Assembly (NCBI GenBank): GCA_033032175.1
Contig: CM065304.1
Coordinates: 8,556,001-8,620,000 of the forward strand
Source: Saturnia japonica
Lineage: Eukaryota > Arthropoda > Insecta > Lepidoptera > Saturniidae
Reading direction: 5' to 3'
Length of the DNA: 64,000 nt
This document shows positions 24,141 through 37,573 of this stretch, piece after piece (position 1 is the first letter of the stretch; every line of letters begins with the position of its first letter). The notes below the pieces were generated by a model that searched no databases, was not told the origin of the DNA, and saw only the letters and a program-made list of their open reading frames with translations. Made by a program: the position numbers and the translations under genes.

Positions 24141-25010
24141 ATCGTAATCTACGAGTTAATCTATTTTTGTTTTGTTATTACAATATATTTAGTTAATTCT
24201 TATCTAAATCCCTTTAGGTATTTTATCCTTACTACTTAGAATATTAAAACCAATAAATATCCGTTGCATTCCAAAAAAGTTATAATTTACGTACTAACTA
24301 TAGTTAACTTATAGAATAACCAGTAAATCTTATAAATGTACATATACAATCTTGTGTTCGTTTGCTATTGATTGTGTAACTTTTGAACGACTTAACTGAT
24401 TGATTAATATTTACATAATATATTTGTTTTATCGAGACGATGGTTCATAGCTGTATAGTGTATTAGTATTCGTCTGGTGGCGCTGTGGTCTAGTCATTAA
24501 CTAACGGAAAGGGCACAACAACTTCTACCGAATTAACTAGTATATAATATAAGGTATTTATGTAACATAAATAACAATTATAACATTTGTATTTGTATTT
24601 TTATACTACTTATGAAGTTTATATTTTAAAATCAGTAACAAATTAAAACTCGAACTATTTTCGGCATATAGTATAATATATTTTTCTTTATTTTCTCGAT
24701 GACAGCTCCTGTGGAAACTTGAACGAGCGACTTTTTTACATTATGTATGTATTATTTTATAAAATATGACGTTTACACACGTACAAGGTTATACCAGAGT
24801 CGGAGAAACTGATAGGGATGGAGCTATATCGATAAACGTAACACGATAACAGCCCCATATTTTTTTACTAAATGTACGAAACTAAACTAATGCCGGATAC
24901 TTTTATACAAATTTATTAACTAATATTATCTTTAATTACAAGATGTTAGACGTATTAGTTCTTGATTGATAATGCGAACTTCTTCAAAATTTTCGAAGCT
25001 GTTGTAAAAT
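24141..25010. other. Unassigned upstream flank
   Basis: AT-rich. At 24478 the text GGTGGCGCTGTGGTCTAG looks slightly tRNA-like, but no B box follows, so no SINE or tRNA is called. Confidence 0.35.
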
Positions 25011-25234
25011 AAGTAGGTATAGGTAGGTACTCGACAATGAAATGAAATAATTATAACGACAGGTAATCTTTATTTATTTATTTTAATCAAAATCTGATGA
25101 ATGAAAATATAATAATAATAATAAGTACGTATAGGTAGGTACCCGACAATGAAACGACATAATTATAACGACAGGTAATCTATATTTATTTATTTTAATC
25201 AAAATCTGATGAATGAAAATATAATAAATATATG
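25011..25234. repeat. Two tandem copies of a 112-bp unit
   Basis: ATAGGTAGGTACTCGACAATG at 25019 recurs as ATAGGTAGGTACCCGACAATG at 25131, and the following ATAATTATAACGACAGGTAA and AAAATCTGATGAATGAAAA recur with the same spacing. The copies differ at only a few positions. Non-coding. Confidence 0.88.
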
Positions 25235-26163
25235 CGATCGATATCATTACTTATTTGGTCACAACACTACAACTATCAAATTAGAACGGTCATCGAGAAA
25301 ATAAAGAAATGGAAATGGTATAGAACAGATACATTTTTTTCGAGATACCAAGTATAGCTTGGTCTCCTAGATATTATTTTATTAAATGCAAAAAAAAATG
25401 TTTGTACAATTATTTTGAATAACATATCTATTCCTAAAATACTCCTTACTATACCAATGTAATGTGAAAATTTATATACAAAAAAAACCACGAAATTGAT
25501 ACAGGTAGTAAAAAAAATTTTAAACAGTTATTCACGATTGAAATAAAATCAATTTAGTATAATATTTGATTGTTAACAGTAAATGAAGATGTTATCTGTA
25601 AAATCCTAACGAAATTTACCTAGCCTACCTGCCTTTATGAATATTAACGAACAGCATTATACACTATCCATGAAATAGTTAAAATACAAATCAGTAGGTA
25701 AAAGTTTCGAGACTTTATGTTTGTCATTTTCATACGTAATTTTAGATACGGTTCATATAACCGCGGTAACTGGATACGTGAAAATGGAATGCTGCGAGAC
25801 TATATGTAGGTATGTTCGATTAAATTTTCATAATAATTATATAGAGATCACCATTCATCATAATGAATGTGTTTTAAATACATAAAATATAAACCATTCT
25901 TATGAGGACAATATTCAAGTCAATGTAAAATTGACTAGGTTGTCATATATTTTTTTTATATAACAAAGGTAGATTTTTTTTTTCTATCTGACTTTATATT
26001 TTTTACCCATAGGAGCCATGAAGCCACAGACGGCTTTTACTTGTACCCTCTTATCGCAAGGAGTTCTGGATAACTTTTTCATCGCAAGAAACCAACATAA
26101 GGTTATTTGGCTGCGATCTTCTGTAGGATCGAGGTATTCCACTAGTCTGACTTATTTACTTTA
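25235..26163. other. Unassigned, with a repeat scrap at 26010-26160
   Basis: Text near 26010-26160 (GCCATGAAGCCACAGACGG, GGTTATTTGGCTGCGATC, CCACTAGTCTGAC) recurs loosely at 33080-33120, 36760-36790 and 59030-59070. This suggests a dispersed repeat of unknown type. The rest shows nothing recognisable. Confidence 0.35.
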
Positions 26164-26479
26164 CTAGCTGGTACCCGCGACTTCGTCTGCATATTATTGG
26201 ATATCACTATATGTGTGCCAAATTTCATCTAAATCCGTTCAGCTGTTTTTGCGAGATTTAGTAACAAAGCTACAAACTTTCCATTTATTATATTTGAAGG
26301 ATAACACTGGTTAAGCTATGACTTTTACCGAGATAGAAAGTACCCTATGTGTTATTCCAGATCATAGACTATCTATGTGCCAAATTTTATTGAGATCTGT
26401 TCAGCCGTTTTTGCGTGATTGAGTAACAAACATCCCAACATCCAAACATACACACTTTACATTTATTATGTTAGTAAGA
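26164..26479 (-). mobile_element. Complete short Helitron, family C
   Basis: 316 bp. The left edge is A|CTAGCTGGTACCCGCGAC (reversed CTAG 3' end) and the right edge is GTTAGTAAGA|T (reversed 5' TC end), so it lies exactly between A and T as Helitrons do. It holds two internal sub-repeats: CCGTTCAGCTGTTTTTGCG and CTGTTCAGCCGTTTTTGCG, each followed by a GTAACAAA-type motif. Non-autonomous, no coding. Confidence 0.85.
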
Positions 26480-26639
26480 TTTACTTTTGATTATAAGCCC
26501 CTCAGCTCCCATGGAAGGCGAATTCGCCAATTTCACGTACATTTCTGTTATGTAAGGGAGCTAAAGTTTTAAAAGAATGTTAATGGATGCGGGAGAAAAA
26601 TGTAATTGATGTGATTTATAGAACTTGTAGCACAGTAAG

Positions 26640-26725
26640 TTGTAGTAAGCCCTGCTACTGACTCAAGAGGTCGCGGGTTTGGGGGTTAAACTCTGCACAT
26701 TGGACTCAGCACTCTGGCTGTTAAA
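26640..26725 (+). repeat. Possible tRNA-derived SINE fragment
   Basis: AAGAGGTCGCGGGTTTGGGGG resembles a decayed RNA polymerase III B box, after CTGCTACTGACTC. No clear A box or tail. Confidence 0.3.
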
Positions 26726-27716
26726 TATCTAGTGTATATATAATAATATAATACTATATATATATTATTGTATGTCAGCTTGTACCATAATACAATCTAT
26801 GCGTAGTTTGGAATTAAATGGCAGTGTATGTAATCGTGTCCCCTTATTTAGTATTATTATTATTATACATTACAGTAATATTTGTAACCAATGTTTAAAC
26901 ATATCTCTATATATTTGTTCTTAGAGGACAATACGTCATATCACTATTTATTTTTTATTAAAACTAATAATTCTAAGTTAGTTTTAAAGCTTATGTCCAA
27001 CTATTGACGAAAAATAGACAAATGGTTTTTCTATAGACAAATTATTCAAAAATCTTATTCAACCAACATGTAGGTGGTGCCATCTATTAACAATAAGTTT
27101 AACTAACAAGCTGTTAGATCGTTTATATGCATATCGTCAGATATGCGAAAAGTTCGCACGAGTCAGCTACTATGAAGTTATTGTAGTTGTCCCAGTCAGG
27201 TATATCAGTCTGCGTTACGAATCGTACCCATACTGGAAGACAATATTAAAGGCACTATTACTACAATATTATTATTAAATATAAAGGGTAGATATAGCAT
27301 GCCAACTTATTGTATTTGGGCACGGTTATTTAATCTATGTTTAGGTAAGTTCAAGAAACTAATACATATACATAAATAGAAAAGTGAATTAAAATTAACT
27401 CAAGATTGGTTCACTATAAAGGTTTTTATTATCTTGATTATTTCTCAATGTAAAGCTTATTTATGCGACAAAGTAAATAGATCTATATCAGGTTAATCTC
27501 GTTTTATCTGTCCAAGTATTAGTATGACCTAAGTACCTACATAATATGTACCTACTTCTAAAACACTCATAAGTTGTGAAACATTACAACTCTATAATTT
27601 CTTTTCATTAAACATTTGCAAATCTCTTCATTTGTTACGTTGAACCGTAATCAATAAAATATAAAATACATCTACATTATAATTATAATAAATAAAAAGT
27701 ATAATTTATTATAGAT
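26726..27716. other. Unassigned upstream flank
   Basis: An AT microsatellite-like tract at about 26738-26770. No gene and no recognised element. Confidence 0.4.
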
Positions 27717-27890
27717 CTAGCAGTGTCCCGTAGTTCACCAGCTTCTCCACCAACACACTATTGTTGCTCTCACTTGCCTACAGTTTGTCAGATTACTTGA
27801 CGTTCATGATTACTGCTTCGTTCTAAAGGGTCGTGGCGTTAAGTTATATAGCGTATAAACTACCTCAATAAACAGACTATTAAAATAATC
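27717..27890 (-). mobile_element. Helitron-like fragment, family B
   Basis: It starts CTAGCAGTGTCCCGTAG and carries the family core CTACAGTTTGTCAGATTAC, TTGACGTTCATGATTACTG and AAAGGGTCGTGGCGTTAAG. The right end is not clear. Confidence 0.65.
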
Positions 27891-28224
27891 CAATTTGACA
27901 TAAAGCACTAGAGATTAACGCGTTCAGATAAACAAACAATCTCTTAATTTTTATAATATTATTAGATTATCGTAGATACACACTAAAGTCATAGTGGGTG
28001 AGTGGTTTAGAAAAGTGCAATACCGATTCTGCAAGTTTAGGCTCCGGAATTTAGCAATTAATTTTTCTGAATTCACTTGTATTTACTCATTTGAATTGGT
28101 AATATTATCGACTAACGGTGAAAAAAAAGCATCCTGAGGAAACATGAACGTTTGAAAAATGTTATTTTAGTACCGCTATTTATGGGAAAAATATAGATAT
28201 GGATTTTCCAACGTTTGAAATTAC

Positions 28225-28315
28225 TAGTCGTAGGCTGGTGTGGTGATTAAGTCAGTGTTATCATTCATTAAGAGACCTTTGCACAGCAATGGAACGCTTA
28301 TAGGCTGGTGTTATT
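28225..28315 (+). repeat. RTE-type 3' tail scrap
   Basis: GAGACCTTTGCACAGCAATG followed by GGAACGCTTATAGGCTGG is a common ending of lepidopteran RTE-like elements. Only the last ~90 bp remain. Confidence 0.5.
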
Positions 28316-29614
28316 ATTAGTATAAAATGTATATTTTTCGGTCATACTGAAATAGCTGAATAGGATTAAACGATTACCATCAAGAGATCGCATTCTTAAT
28401 GAAGAGGATTTTTTTATAACTTGGCTCCGTAAATGTTATTTATACCAATTTTACGTACAATTACGTACGTTGGAAGCCAATTAGCCCAATTATTTTTTTA
28501 ATGAGAACAATAATGTCATCGATATTTCGTCGATAGTGGAGAACATAAGCTTCAAAGTAATGTTTGAATCATTAATTTTGATGAAGAATTAATAGTGATA
28601 TGGCGTTGCGAGGCAAATACCTTTGAGATATTAATATTATTTAATTTTTTTGCGAACGAAGCCGTGGGTATTGCGTAGTATGTGAAAATTACAAATCAAT
28701 TGATGTATGTAAAAGTATACGAGCGCGCGTTGAAGTCTTATGAAAGTTAACGTCGGTCGAAATATTCCGAAACGGTTTCTCTCTGAAACATCGCTTTATT
28801 CTAATACCATTGCATATTGTGTTAAGCTTGGTGACTTTAAGTCAGCCTAAACAGAGCAAATCAAAATGTGCTCTTAAAAATATCGATACATATATTTGAT
28901 AGATGTAAAACATTTAACATTACCTCAACACACGTAGGTTACAGCCACTTCTCTCAGAATATTTTATATTTTCTTCACATATCAAGCATATAAAGTTATA
29001 AAATACCAGAATAACTTTAGTCCTTTATTTTTACATAATTATTCTTTAATAAAAATATCTTACATATACAAAGCGTGATAAAAATAAAAACAAAAAAATC
29101 ACAATAACTTTTTTACTTCTTGTTAAATACTATTCAGTTCGAACAGCTGTTATAAACGTATTTTATTACACACATAGGACGTGTAATTACCTTGTTTTGC
29201 AACAAATACGTACGTATTGATCGTTGGCCCTTGTTCCGCCTACGTCCATGATACGCTTCATTTAATTTAGAAAACCAGACAACCATAGTTGTTTATGTAT
29301 ATTGAACTCTTTTGTTTTTCTTGAATGGTAATTATAATTCTTTTTTTTGTAAATATTATAATAAAATTTCAAATAGTTAATTATTATAAATAATCGATAA
29401 TATACGGAAGATATTAATGCAGTGTTTATCTATCCATTATTTTAGACACAATATGTACTGTATTCATTTTTATGACGTATTTTACCCTTATAAAGTAATT
29501 AGTAATATAATCAGTTAAATGTGTTATTAATACTATAAATAAACTTAGGATACAAGTAAGTAAAACCTTCCTTATGTATCGTGTATCACCAGTACTAATA
29601 TGTTATATTTTATA
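28316..29614. other. Unassigned upstream flank
   Basis: AT-rich. No gene or element recognised. Confidence 0.4.
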
Positions 29615-29970
29615 TTAGCTGTGTCTGCGACTTTATCCGCATATAATTTTATAAACGGGGACGGCTGCGAACGGTAACGCGCGCGTTAGGTATGCGTGGT
29701 ACTGGAAACTGCTACTTCATTTTATTTTGCACGAAACCCTAATTCTTTTTATAAAATAAAAACAACCTATGTTACTCCTTATAACATTAGCTATCCGCCA
29801 GTGAAAGTCCTGTTAAAATCGGTCACACCGTTTCGGAATTAGCTGGAACAAACAGACAGATAAGCAGACAAAACTAAAAAAAATGGTTTTTGTTATAAGT
29901 ATGAATTTAGTAAAAAGCTTTTATATTGAAATTACAAACAGACAATTAAATTTTATATATTTCTGTATAT
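29615..29970 (-). mobile_element. Helitron, family D
   Basis: The left edge is A|TTAGCTGTGTCTGCGAC (reversed CTAA end). The inside, reversed, matches the 13186 and 41687 copies: ACTTTCACTGGCGGATAGC, then ACATAGGTTG and, near the right end, CTGTTTGTAATTTC. The 5' terminus near 29970 has diverged. Confidence 0.7.
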
Positions 29971-32029
29971 TATATCTTCAATTAAATTAAATTAGTGGCG
30001 AGCAACCATGTTAAAATTACGAAATAGTAGTTTGAACACAACGTGCAATTGTGGCAAATATTTAAAGCCTGCAATGGTAGATCGCAATATATATATATCT
30101 ATCTATAATATGTATATCTAATATAGACGTAATCAAAAGGATCTGGGATACATAACGAGCAATTTTATGAGTACACTCAACGACGGCATTTATAGATAAA
30201 TTATTAATATAAGTTCACGCTACGACCTTAGGAGCTGAAAATGAATCTTGAAGGGCAAGCGATCTGGACAAGTACGGGAAGTGAGAACAACGATATGCTA
30301 CACGGGTGCGTTGGCGGTGGTGAAGAGTTGGGTTGGATGAACCCATATCTGTCCTATCCTTGATCTATCCTTTTAATCGTGAGTTGTGGTCTTGGGTTCA
30401 TACAAAAACCCAAAAGAAAAAAGAACGTTCAGTTTTTCTTGAATTTGTTTATTTTCTGGGATACTTTTCCTATTTTTTCCCCATAAATGCTTAATCAATT
30501 GTTCCAGCTGATCTCAAGTGATGTGTTTACCAACGAACAACATTTCATTTTTAATCTATAAATTTTTATATTATCTTTTGAATGTGAATTCTAGTCATAA
30601 GATAAAAAAAGTAGTTGAAAATCATAGACCACCCAATATATACGTAGGTTACTATTCGGTATATCCAACATTAAAACGATAACATGAGAATACAAATACA
30701 ACAATTTAAACGATTTGGAATTAACCTTTACACGCCGTTTGCATTATGGAAGCAATAAAAAATCCATTCAATCACTAATTGTGGGATGTATGTATTAAAA
30801 ACTACCTAATCGTACTTTTAAAATTATAATACTGTTTATAAACAATGATACGTTGTTTAATTTACGGAGCGTGACTTTTGTTATTTATCTGTTGGGCTTT
30901 GTTTATACGAAAAAAACATTAATTTAGGAATATGCCGATTTACTCGAAGAAAAATTATCGCTTTGCTAATGCTATTATGCTAATATTTTTCTTCAATTAT
31001 TACAATAACGGTAATAAGATATATTTATTCTCATTTTTTGGGTCAGAAACATTGTTAAATCAATTTGTTGTACTATTTTCTACTAATCATCTATACATCT
31101 AGTACCTGAGTATAACATAATAGATAACTTTTAATTACATTTAAAAATACAATATTATTGTATAGAAAATAATTATGTTATCCTATGTATATATGTCAGT
31201 ACTTTCAGAAAGCTGGCGTCAGTAAAACGAACTCATTTTATACAGGGCTATAACTAAGGAACTTTTTTTCTGAATGTAAAGCATAATTGTTGCTGTTAAT
31301 AAATATATGCAATTATAAAAATCATTTTAAATAAAATCTTATTAAATGTAGTGTTTAATTAAAATTTACTTGTTAAAGTATTTACTTGAATTAATAAATT
31401 TTATTCAAAGAAAATTGATCAAGTGATTATTAACTTACAGTTAATAAGTTATGTATTATAAAAAATAATAACTATAAAGTATCAACTATAAGAAGGATAT
31501 GCACGAAAAACTAGATCGAATTTTTATTATGTTTTTGATCATCAAAATGCATAATACTCTGATAGGATATAATAAAGACATATAAATAAACAAGACGAAT
31601 TGTTTTATTAAATAAAAATATTTGACAATGTCAAAATCTTAATTCGGAGCGAAATCGAATGAATTTTTAAAATATCTAGCTTAATATGACAGCCCTAGTA
31701 GCGAGTCAACAAAGCCTCCCCGGGCCACTTGACTGCATTGTAGGCATCACAATGGCGCTTTGATTCCTTCTATTGTGCGAGCAGGTAACGGCCACCGGTT
31801 ACGCAGCCTTCACTCTTCACTTTGCACCCTTATGTTAAAATAGTTTTGTTACAATTCGATTACTTTAATATACTTTACTTTTTTTGTTGTTTTGTTTTGC
31901 GAATAATATTTGTAGTAGGTTAAAATCTAGCATGTTTAAAAACTATCCATTCGTCAATACCAGACTACGATTAAAAGACATCAGAACATAATTAATAATC
32001 AATATTTTGGCTGTTAAGTAATGAAAGAC
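29971..32029. other. Unassigned upstream flank with a Helitron scrap
   Basis: About 30222-30340 carries a plus-strand family B scrap (ACAAGTACGGGAAGTGAGAA, CGATATGCTACACGGGTGCG). A GC-richer patch at about 31690-31830 (AGCCTCCCCGGGCCACTTG) is unassigned. The rest is AT-rich, with an ATCT/AT microsatellite at about 30085-30125. Confidence 0.4.
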
Positions 32030-32175
32030 GTAACGTGGGCAAATCCGCCACAAGGTAGACCGCTGATCTAGTGAAGGTTGCGGGAAGCCATTGGATACGA
32101 GCAGTGCAGAACCAGTCGTTGTAACGATCTTTGGGGGAGTCCTATGTAGAGCTGTGGACGTCTTTTGGCTACTTC
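32030..32175 (+). pseudogene. RTE-like retrotransposon 3' end, family 2
   Basis: Reads TADLVKVAGSHWIRAVQNQS then a stop, RSLGESYVELWTSFG: the last ~50 codons of an RTE-like reverse transcriptase common in Lepidoptera. The same ending, more decayed, is on the minus strand at 33120-33545. Confidence 0.75.
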
Positions 32176-32257
32176 TTTAATTCTACTGTTATCATAATTT
32201 TGGAATAGCTTAATACGATTTTTTACTCTTATTTCAAACTGATTTTTTTTAATTTGT

Positions 32258-32640
32258 ATCATAACGATGAAAGTTTTATAACTAGAAGAGTGTTGGATGT
32301 ATGGATATAAAAGTAGAGGAAGACTTAAGAAGATACGCATGGATGGTGTAAGGAATGATATGTGTATAAAAGGTGTAAATACTGAGATGACAGCTGATAG
32401 AGAAGAAAAAATGAAAATTTATTTGATAATGAAAATACGAACATAATTATAACATAACACACTAAGCACGAGATTATAATACAGTATTACTAATTTAATT
32501 TATAACATTACAACGTTGCCATACAAATGCCGCACTCAAGATCAAACAGAACCTCAGCTCAGCATATGTTATAGCAAAATACTATAGCACTGGTTTGCAA
32601 CAGTGGAGTACTTAGGTGGGAAAGGGTAAGAAGAAGAAAA
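32258..32640 (+). pseudogene. RTE-like retrotransposon 3' fragment, family 1, interrupted
   Basis: Translation shows YKSRGRLKK, MDGVRNDM and GVNTEMTADREE up to about 32410. The ending ACTTAGGTGGGAAAGGGTAAGAAGAAG resumes at about 32608. Roughly 195 bp of unrelated AT-rich sequence lies between, so the copy was interrupted or rearranged. Confidence 0.65.
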
Positions 32641-33119
32641 GGATCATTTAATAAAGGATTCTATAAAAGTGATCTATTGAGTGTTCTCTAGTTTTAAAAT
32701 CATGGGAATTCATTTCTATTTCTCGGTCAAATAAAAATTACTTTTTCAAAGCCCTCACAAGAAAATGAAAATGAGGCTCTAATATATTATTATTTGCAAA
32801 ATTGCTTAATATCGAATGAACGAACATATGGAACGAATTATAAAAGAAAAAAAAATTTGGTAATAATAGTCACATAATCAAATTTAATATTGAATATTAT
32901 ACAACTAAGCTTGCAAACAAGCGTACGTTTATCCTGATGGTAAGCAATTACCATAGAATATGGACACTTGTAACACCAGAGGTCAATTATGACTACTTAA
33001 TTTATTGACTAGCGAACTATCGACCTAGAACCTCCCTTTCTCATGTTTTTTTGGAAACCCTACTCACCACAGGAAAAAAAACAATAGATTATTTGGCTGC
33101 AAACTTCACTAGTCGGACT

Positions 33120-33545
33120 GCTCCATCATCATCATTTCAGCCAAAAGACGTCCACTGCTTGACTTAGGCCTTTCCCAAACATCGCTACAACAACCGGTCC
33201 TGTGCTGCGCTCAACCTTTACCAGGTCGTCGGGTCTGCTCACACTGCATCTACCGTTATATGGCCACTCCAGAACTCTTTAGCTCTAACGACCATCCGTT
33301 CTACGAGATACGTACCACAACCATTGCTACATAAGTCTTGCTATTCTTAAGGCTATGTCGGTGACTTTGGTTCTCCTGCGGGTCTCCTCATTTCTGATTA
33401 TATCACGCAAAGAAACTCCGGGCATAACCTCCTTCATTGACCTTTGATTGACCTTGAGCTTTCTTATGAGATCCATAGCGACCATGTCAAAGCATCATAT
33501 GTAATCACTGGCAACACAATGGTCAAAGACTTTCGTTTTGAGACA
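33120..33545 (-). pseudogene. RTE-like reverse transcriptase C-terminus, family 2
   Basis: The minus strand reads KVFDHCV, then WSLWISIRKLKVNQRSM, VMPGVSLRDIIRNEETRRR, SRRTDGR, and near the end DDLVKVE and AVDVFWLK. It finishes in a TGATGATGATG tail (33131-33123). This is the conserved C-terminal end of RTE-like non-LTR elements, here with several stops and frameshifts. Only the last ~140 codons are present. Confidence 0.82.
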
Positions 33546-34388
33546 CTGCGGTATCTTGAACGAGAAGATGATACATCGAGTCGAGTTCGATTCGAAAATG
33601 GATATATCTGATTGGATAGTTTGTACTAACTGCCCCAAATATAAGAAAACTTCAAAAGAGATTTTCTGTGCTCTACCTCTTTTTCCGTCCGTTGAAATCC
33701 TTAGTAAAATTAGTACATGATAACTCAACATCCAGTTTCTGAGAAACAAGAAACGACTTTAGTAAGTATCAGGGTGAATTTTGTAAACAAATTAGCACTT
33801 AACCACTAATATTGAACTGTAAAATGTACGTTTGCATTAACGCCTAATAGGAAACCGGTGATCGACTGATGGATTATACATTTACATAAAGAACACACGA
33901 GCATGTTGATTTAGTTGTGTTTGAACAGAAACGATTGCTTGGTATATAGGATGTGTTCGCTGTATGCATAAGTATCACTAAGGTATTACTGGTTTTTCAT
34001 CGACTCTAGAAAGCGACAGATAATTTATAAAAATCAAGGTAATTAATTAAATATAACGATAGATTTCTTTCAATACTAGCTTATAAAAAATATCTTGTGA
34101 GCGTCTGTTAGCACCATTTTGCTTTTACATAAAATTAATTACATACTAATAAAATTCAAAACTATAAAATCGGGACTGACTTCTTAAATGAAAGTATGAT
34201 ATTATGTATTTTCCTTCTTTCCCATTTCTCACATTAGTAGAGACGGTACCAACATTTTTTTCTTCAATCTCCTCATTAGCATCTTATACATAACAGAAAT
34301 AAACACTTTTTCTAGAAACGGGAACTATTACATAGTACATAGTAAAACTGAATAATACTTTACATACTCTATTTAATTTTATATAATA
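33546..34388. other. Unassigned flank
   Basis: AT-rich. Short frames on both strands at 33495-33749 overlap the retrotransposon end and are shadows. Nothing else recognised. Confidence 0.4.
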
Positions 34389-34728
34389 CTAGCTGTGCCT
34401 TACGGTTTCACCCGTGTTCAATTTATTTGACCAATCCTCATCGCGGCCGCACCCTCTAAGCACTCTTATAACCTATGTTGTTCTCACTTCCCGTACAGCT
34501 TACAGCTTGCCAGATTTCTTGACGTTCATGGTCACAGCTTTACTCTTTAGGGTCTTAGCATAAATTTATACAACTTATAATCTTCCTCAATATATAAATT
34601 ATAAATTGAAAAAAATAATACTTCAAATAGGTGTCGTGGGGAACCTATAAAACTATAACCTATTATATGTGGAGACATATAAACAAATTTATATAATTCT
34701 TACTCTTTCTTTATAATATTAGTATCGA
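34389..34728 (-). mobile_element. Near-complete Helitron, family B
   Basis: The left edge is A|CTAGCTGTGCCTTACGG and the right edge near 34728 is TTATAATATTAGTATCGA, the reverse of a Helitron 5' TC end. The core CTTGCCAGATTTCTTGACG, TTCATGGTCACAGC and TTTAGGGTCTTAGC is shared with the other family B copies. It is about 340 bp and probably gives the family's full length. Confidence 0.7.
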
Positions 34729-35083
34729 CTTTATGTAACATCGACTAACGGCCGTTTTCAATAACCTATTTATGGATAGATAGTATTTCGTATCTACATA
34801 ATATATCCATATCCTATAGCTTGGGTAGATAAGAGGGAACCCGATACCTCTTTTAAGTAAAAGATAGTTATTGGCATAGATTTAATATACGTGTACTTAG
34901 ATGTCCAATGGGTAGATTTGGGCGAGTTGAAAATCTAAATACATTAAAATAGTGTGAGTGTAATAGTGCTGCACCATGTAACTGACTCGGCATTTATGTC
35001 GATGTCGATACACATATCGGTGATTTTATGTCGCCTAGTTCAACAAACACGCAATTTTTATAATACTACAAATTTATATAATA

Positions 35084-35695
35084 CTAGCGGTACCCTGCGT
35101 CTCCGCACGCGTTTATTAAGCAATAATTATTATCATCCTATAATTGTATTTTACTCTTATTATTGACAATTCATAAACTTATCATATGAGGAATGACATA
35201 CTTCCTGTATACAAAACTCGATGAAAATCGGTTTTGAATGAAAACAATTTTTTTTACGCGTTCTAGACGTGTTTATGTACGATTTTTATAGCCTCTCGAT
35301 TATAGAATGACTTATATTTCCTATGTACATCATTTTATCAGAAACGGTTGGAGAATTAATTAGATATATATTTTTAAGATTATTAAAAGTATTATTAACA
35401 ATTCCTATTGCCCATCATTTATCGAATGATTTATACTTCCCAAGTACAAAATTTCATCAAAATCGGTATATATTTTTCAATTTTCATAATTATTATTACA
35501 GCTATTGTAACCTATTAATTGTGGAATGACATAAATTTCCTGTGTACATTTTTCATTTAAATCTGGATATACAAACAGTCACAGACAAACGGGGCATGCA
35601 TTTCTGAGGACATGTTCGTAACCAATATCCTTTATATCGAATGTTTTTCAGAGTATTTGGAAAAACGTTACATGCACAAAAAGAACTACATATTT
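35084..35695 (-). mobile_element. Helitron, family A, with internal units
   Basis: The left edge is A|CTAGCGGTACCCTGCGTC. Four degenerate units follow, each with a CCTCTCGATTATAGAATG-like part, a TTCCNNTGTACA part and an ATCAAAATCGG-like part, near 35167, 35285, 35405 and 35500. The right part carries ACAAACAGTCACAGACAAAC. The 5' terminus is diverged. Confidence 0.7.
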
Positions 35696-37573
35696 GGAAA
35701 CACTGTCTAGAAAATAATTCAAGGATAAAAATTTAATAAACAAATATCATTGAAAACTATTACTTTCATTATATTAATTAAGTCTTAAAATGTTTATTCA
35801 TTTGGTTTATTTACTAGTATTTATATTTCGTATGCCTACATTATAATATATTTTTATTATATTATACATATATATTGTACATGATTTTGTTCCCAATATT
35901 CTTGATAGACTTATACTCAAGAAATCACGTATACGTAAAAAATCTTAAAAAAATGCCTGACTGTCCACATTTGACTTGACAAAATGACTTGACAGATTCT
36001 GATACAATTTTGTCCATGGGAAGATTATGTCATTGATCAATTGATAGGCTATATGAATTTTCAATAATACATATAATAATAATAATAATAATAACAATAA
36101 TAATAATATTGATCATGAAATATGAGTAAAGATAATAATCAAGATTTTAAGATATTATTGCTTAATAAACGCGCCAAGAGCTGCGGGTATTATTAGTATT
36201 AACGAAATCTATGCTTTTGAGCGAAATATTTACCAACTAAATTTAAAAATAATTAACGATTTACCATGACTATTGTTAAAAATCGTACTATACTACAATA
36301 AACATTATTAATAATAAAATATCAAACTGGCATGAGTAATATAGGTATAGAATCAGAACATAGTTCCACTCGTTTTACGTATATATGTGATAAATATTAT
36401 TTTTCAAAATGCTAGATGCAAATATTTGAATATTATTTGGGAAGCCATTTACCTTTGTTTATTATTGTTAACCAATTTTGTCGCACATCAATATTTTGAG
36501 GAAATATAAAAAATGTCAAAGATAAACAAACACACACAAACTCCTTTCGATAGACTGTTGTCGAAATAAGTTAATCTCTATGAAATTTAGGTTAAAATTC
36601 GCAAATATTCAGGTATTTGATAACATATAATTTCGAATTCATATATTTTCGGCGAATTAATGTGATTATATATGATATTTTTAACATTCAATTATGTATA
36701 CAACTTTTATGATTTTTTTTTAGAACTAACTATACTGTTAGCCTTAGGGGTCCTGGAGCCTCTGATGGCTTTTACAGCTTCACCGGACTTGAAACTGTTA
36801 TGAACTTTTTAAAACAATTTCGTTTGTGTATAGCTAAACATCTCAATCGTACTTACCTATGAAATGAATAGTTTTCTCTTTTAGACGAGTCACATGTACG
36901 CACTGCATAGGTAACCATAACTACTATACCTCTACCAAACACTAAATTATACTGTTAAAAATTATATTTTATGAAAATAAGCCATATTTATTTTCGTCAC
37001 TATTGACAAATCGCCCTACGGAGCTTTAGCTATTGAAAATACGTGCTTTGTCTTTATCTCGCTCTGACATATGCCTTACTATGCCAGTAAGCCTATACTA
37101 TGTTCTTTCTCTGTCGTACAGCCAATCTATATATATACAACATCTATGGTTATTACTTAGTACAAATATGTACTAATCTGGGATAGTTATCTCAGATATG
37201 TCATTGAAAACGGCCGTTATTGAACTGAGATTAACGAAAGACATATGTTTTGTTTTAATATTTGTTTAATTTTATACCTGAAAAAAATTTCCATTATGAT
37301 TTTAAAGAATAATCACTTCGACGTAAGAAGTTTAATTTATTGTTCAACGTAGGTATACGACTTAATTAACAACATTCTTTAAAAGATTTTTACATATAAA
37401 TTAGATAATATAATCCTGTTTACGGATCAACAAAACTTGTACGGATGGTATTCAAAGTGTATATGTATAGTTCAAATATATAAATGAGTACAATCCAATA
37501 TTTATTGAAGACATCAACAAAATCTTGATAATATTCCGCTATATATATTACAATAAATACAATCCTGTATCTA
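35696..37573. other. Unassigned flank with AAT microsatellite
   Basis: An AATAAT tract runs at about 36076-36113. Other items are AT-rich and unassigned; 36760-36790 carries the dispersed scrap also seen at 26010. Confidence 0.4.

Noticed and set aside
24478..24520. tRNA-like text GGTGGCGCTGTGGTCTAG
   Set aside because: No anticodon arm or B box follows; not a tRNA or a confident SINE.
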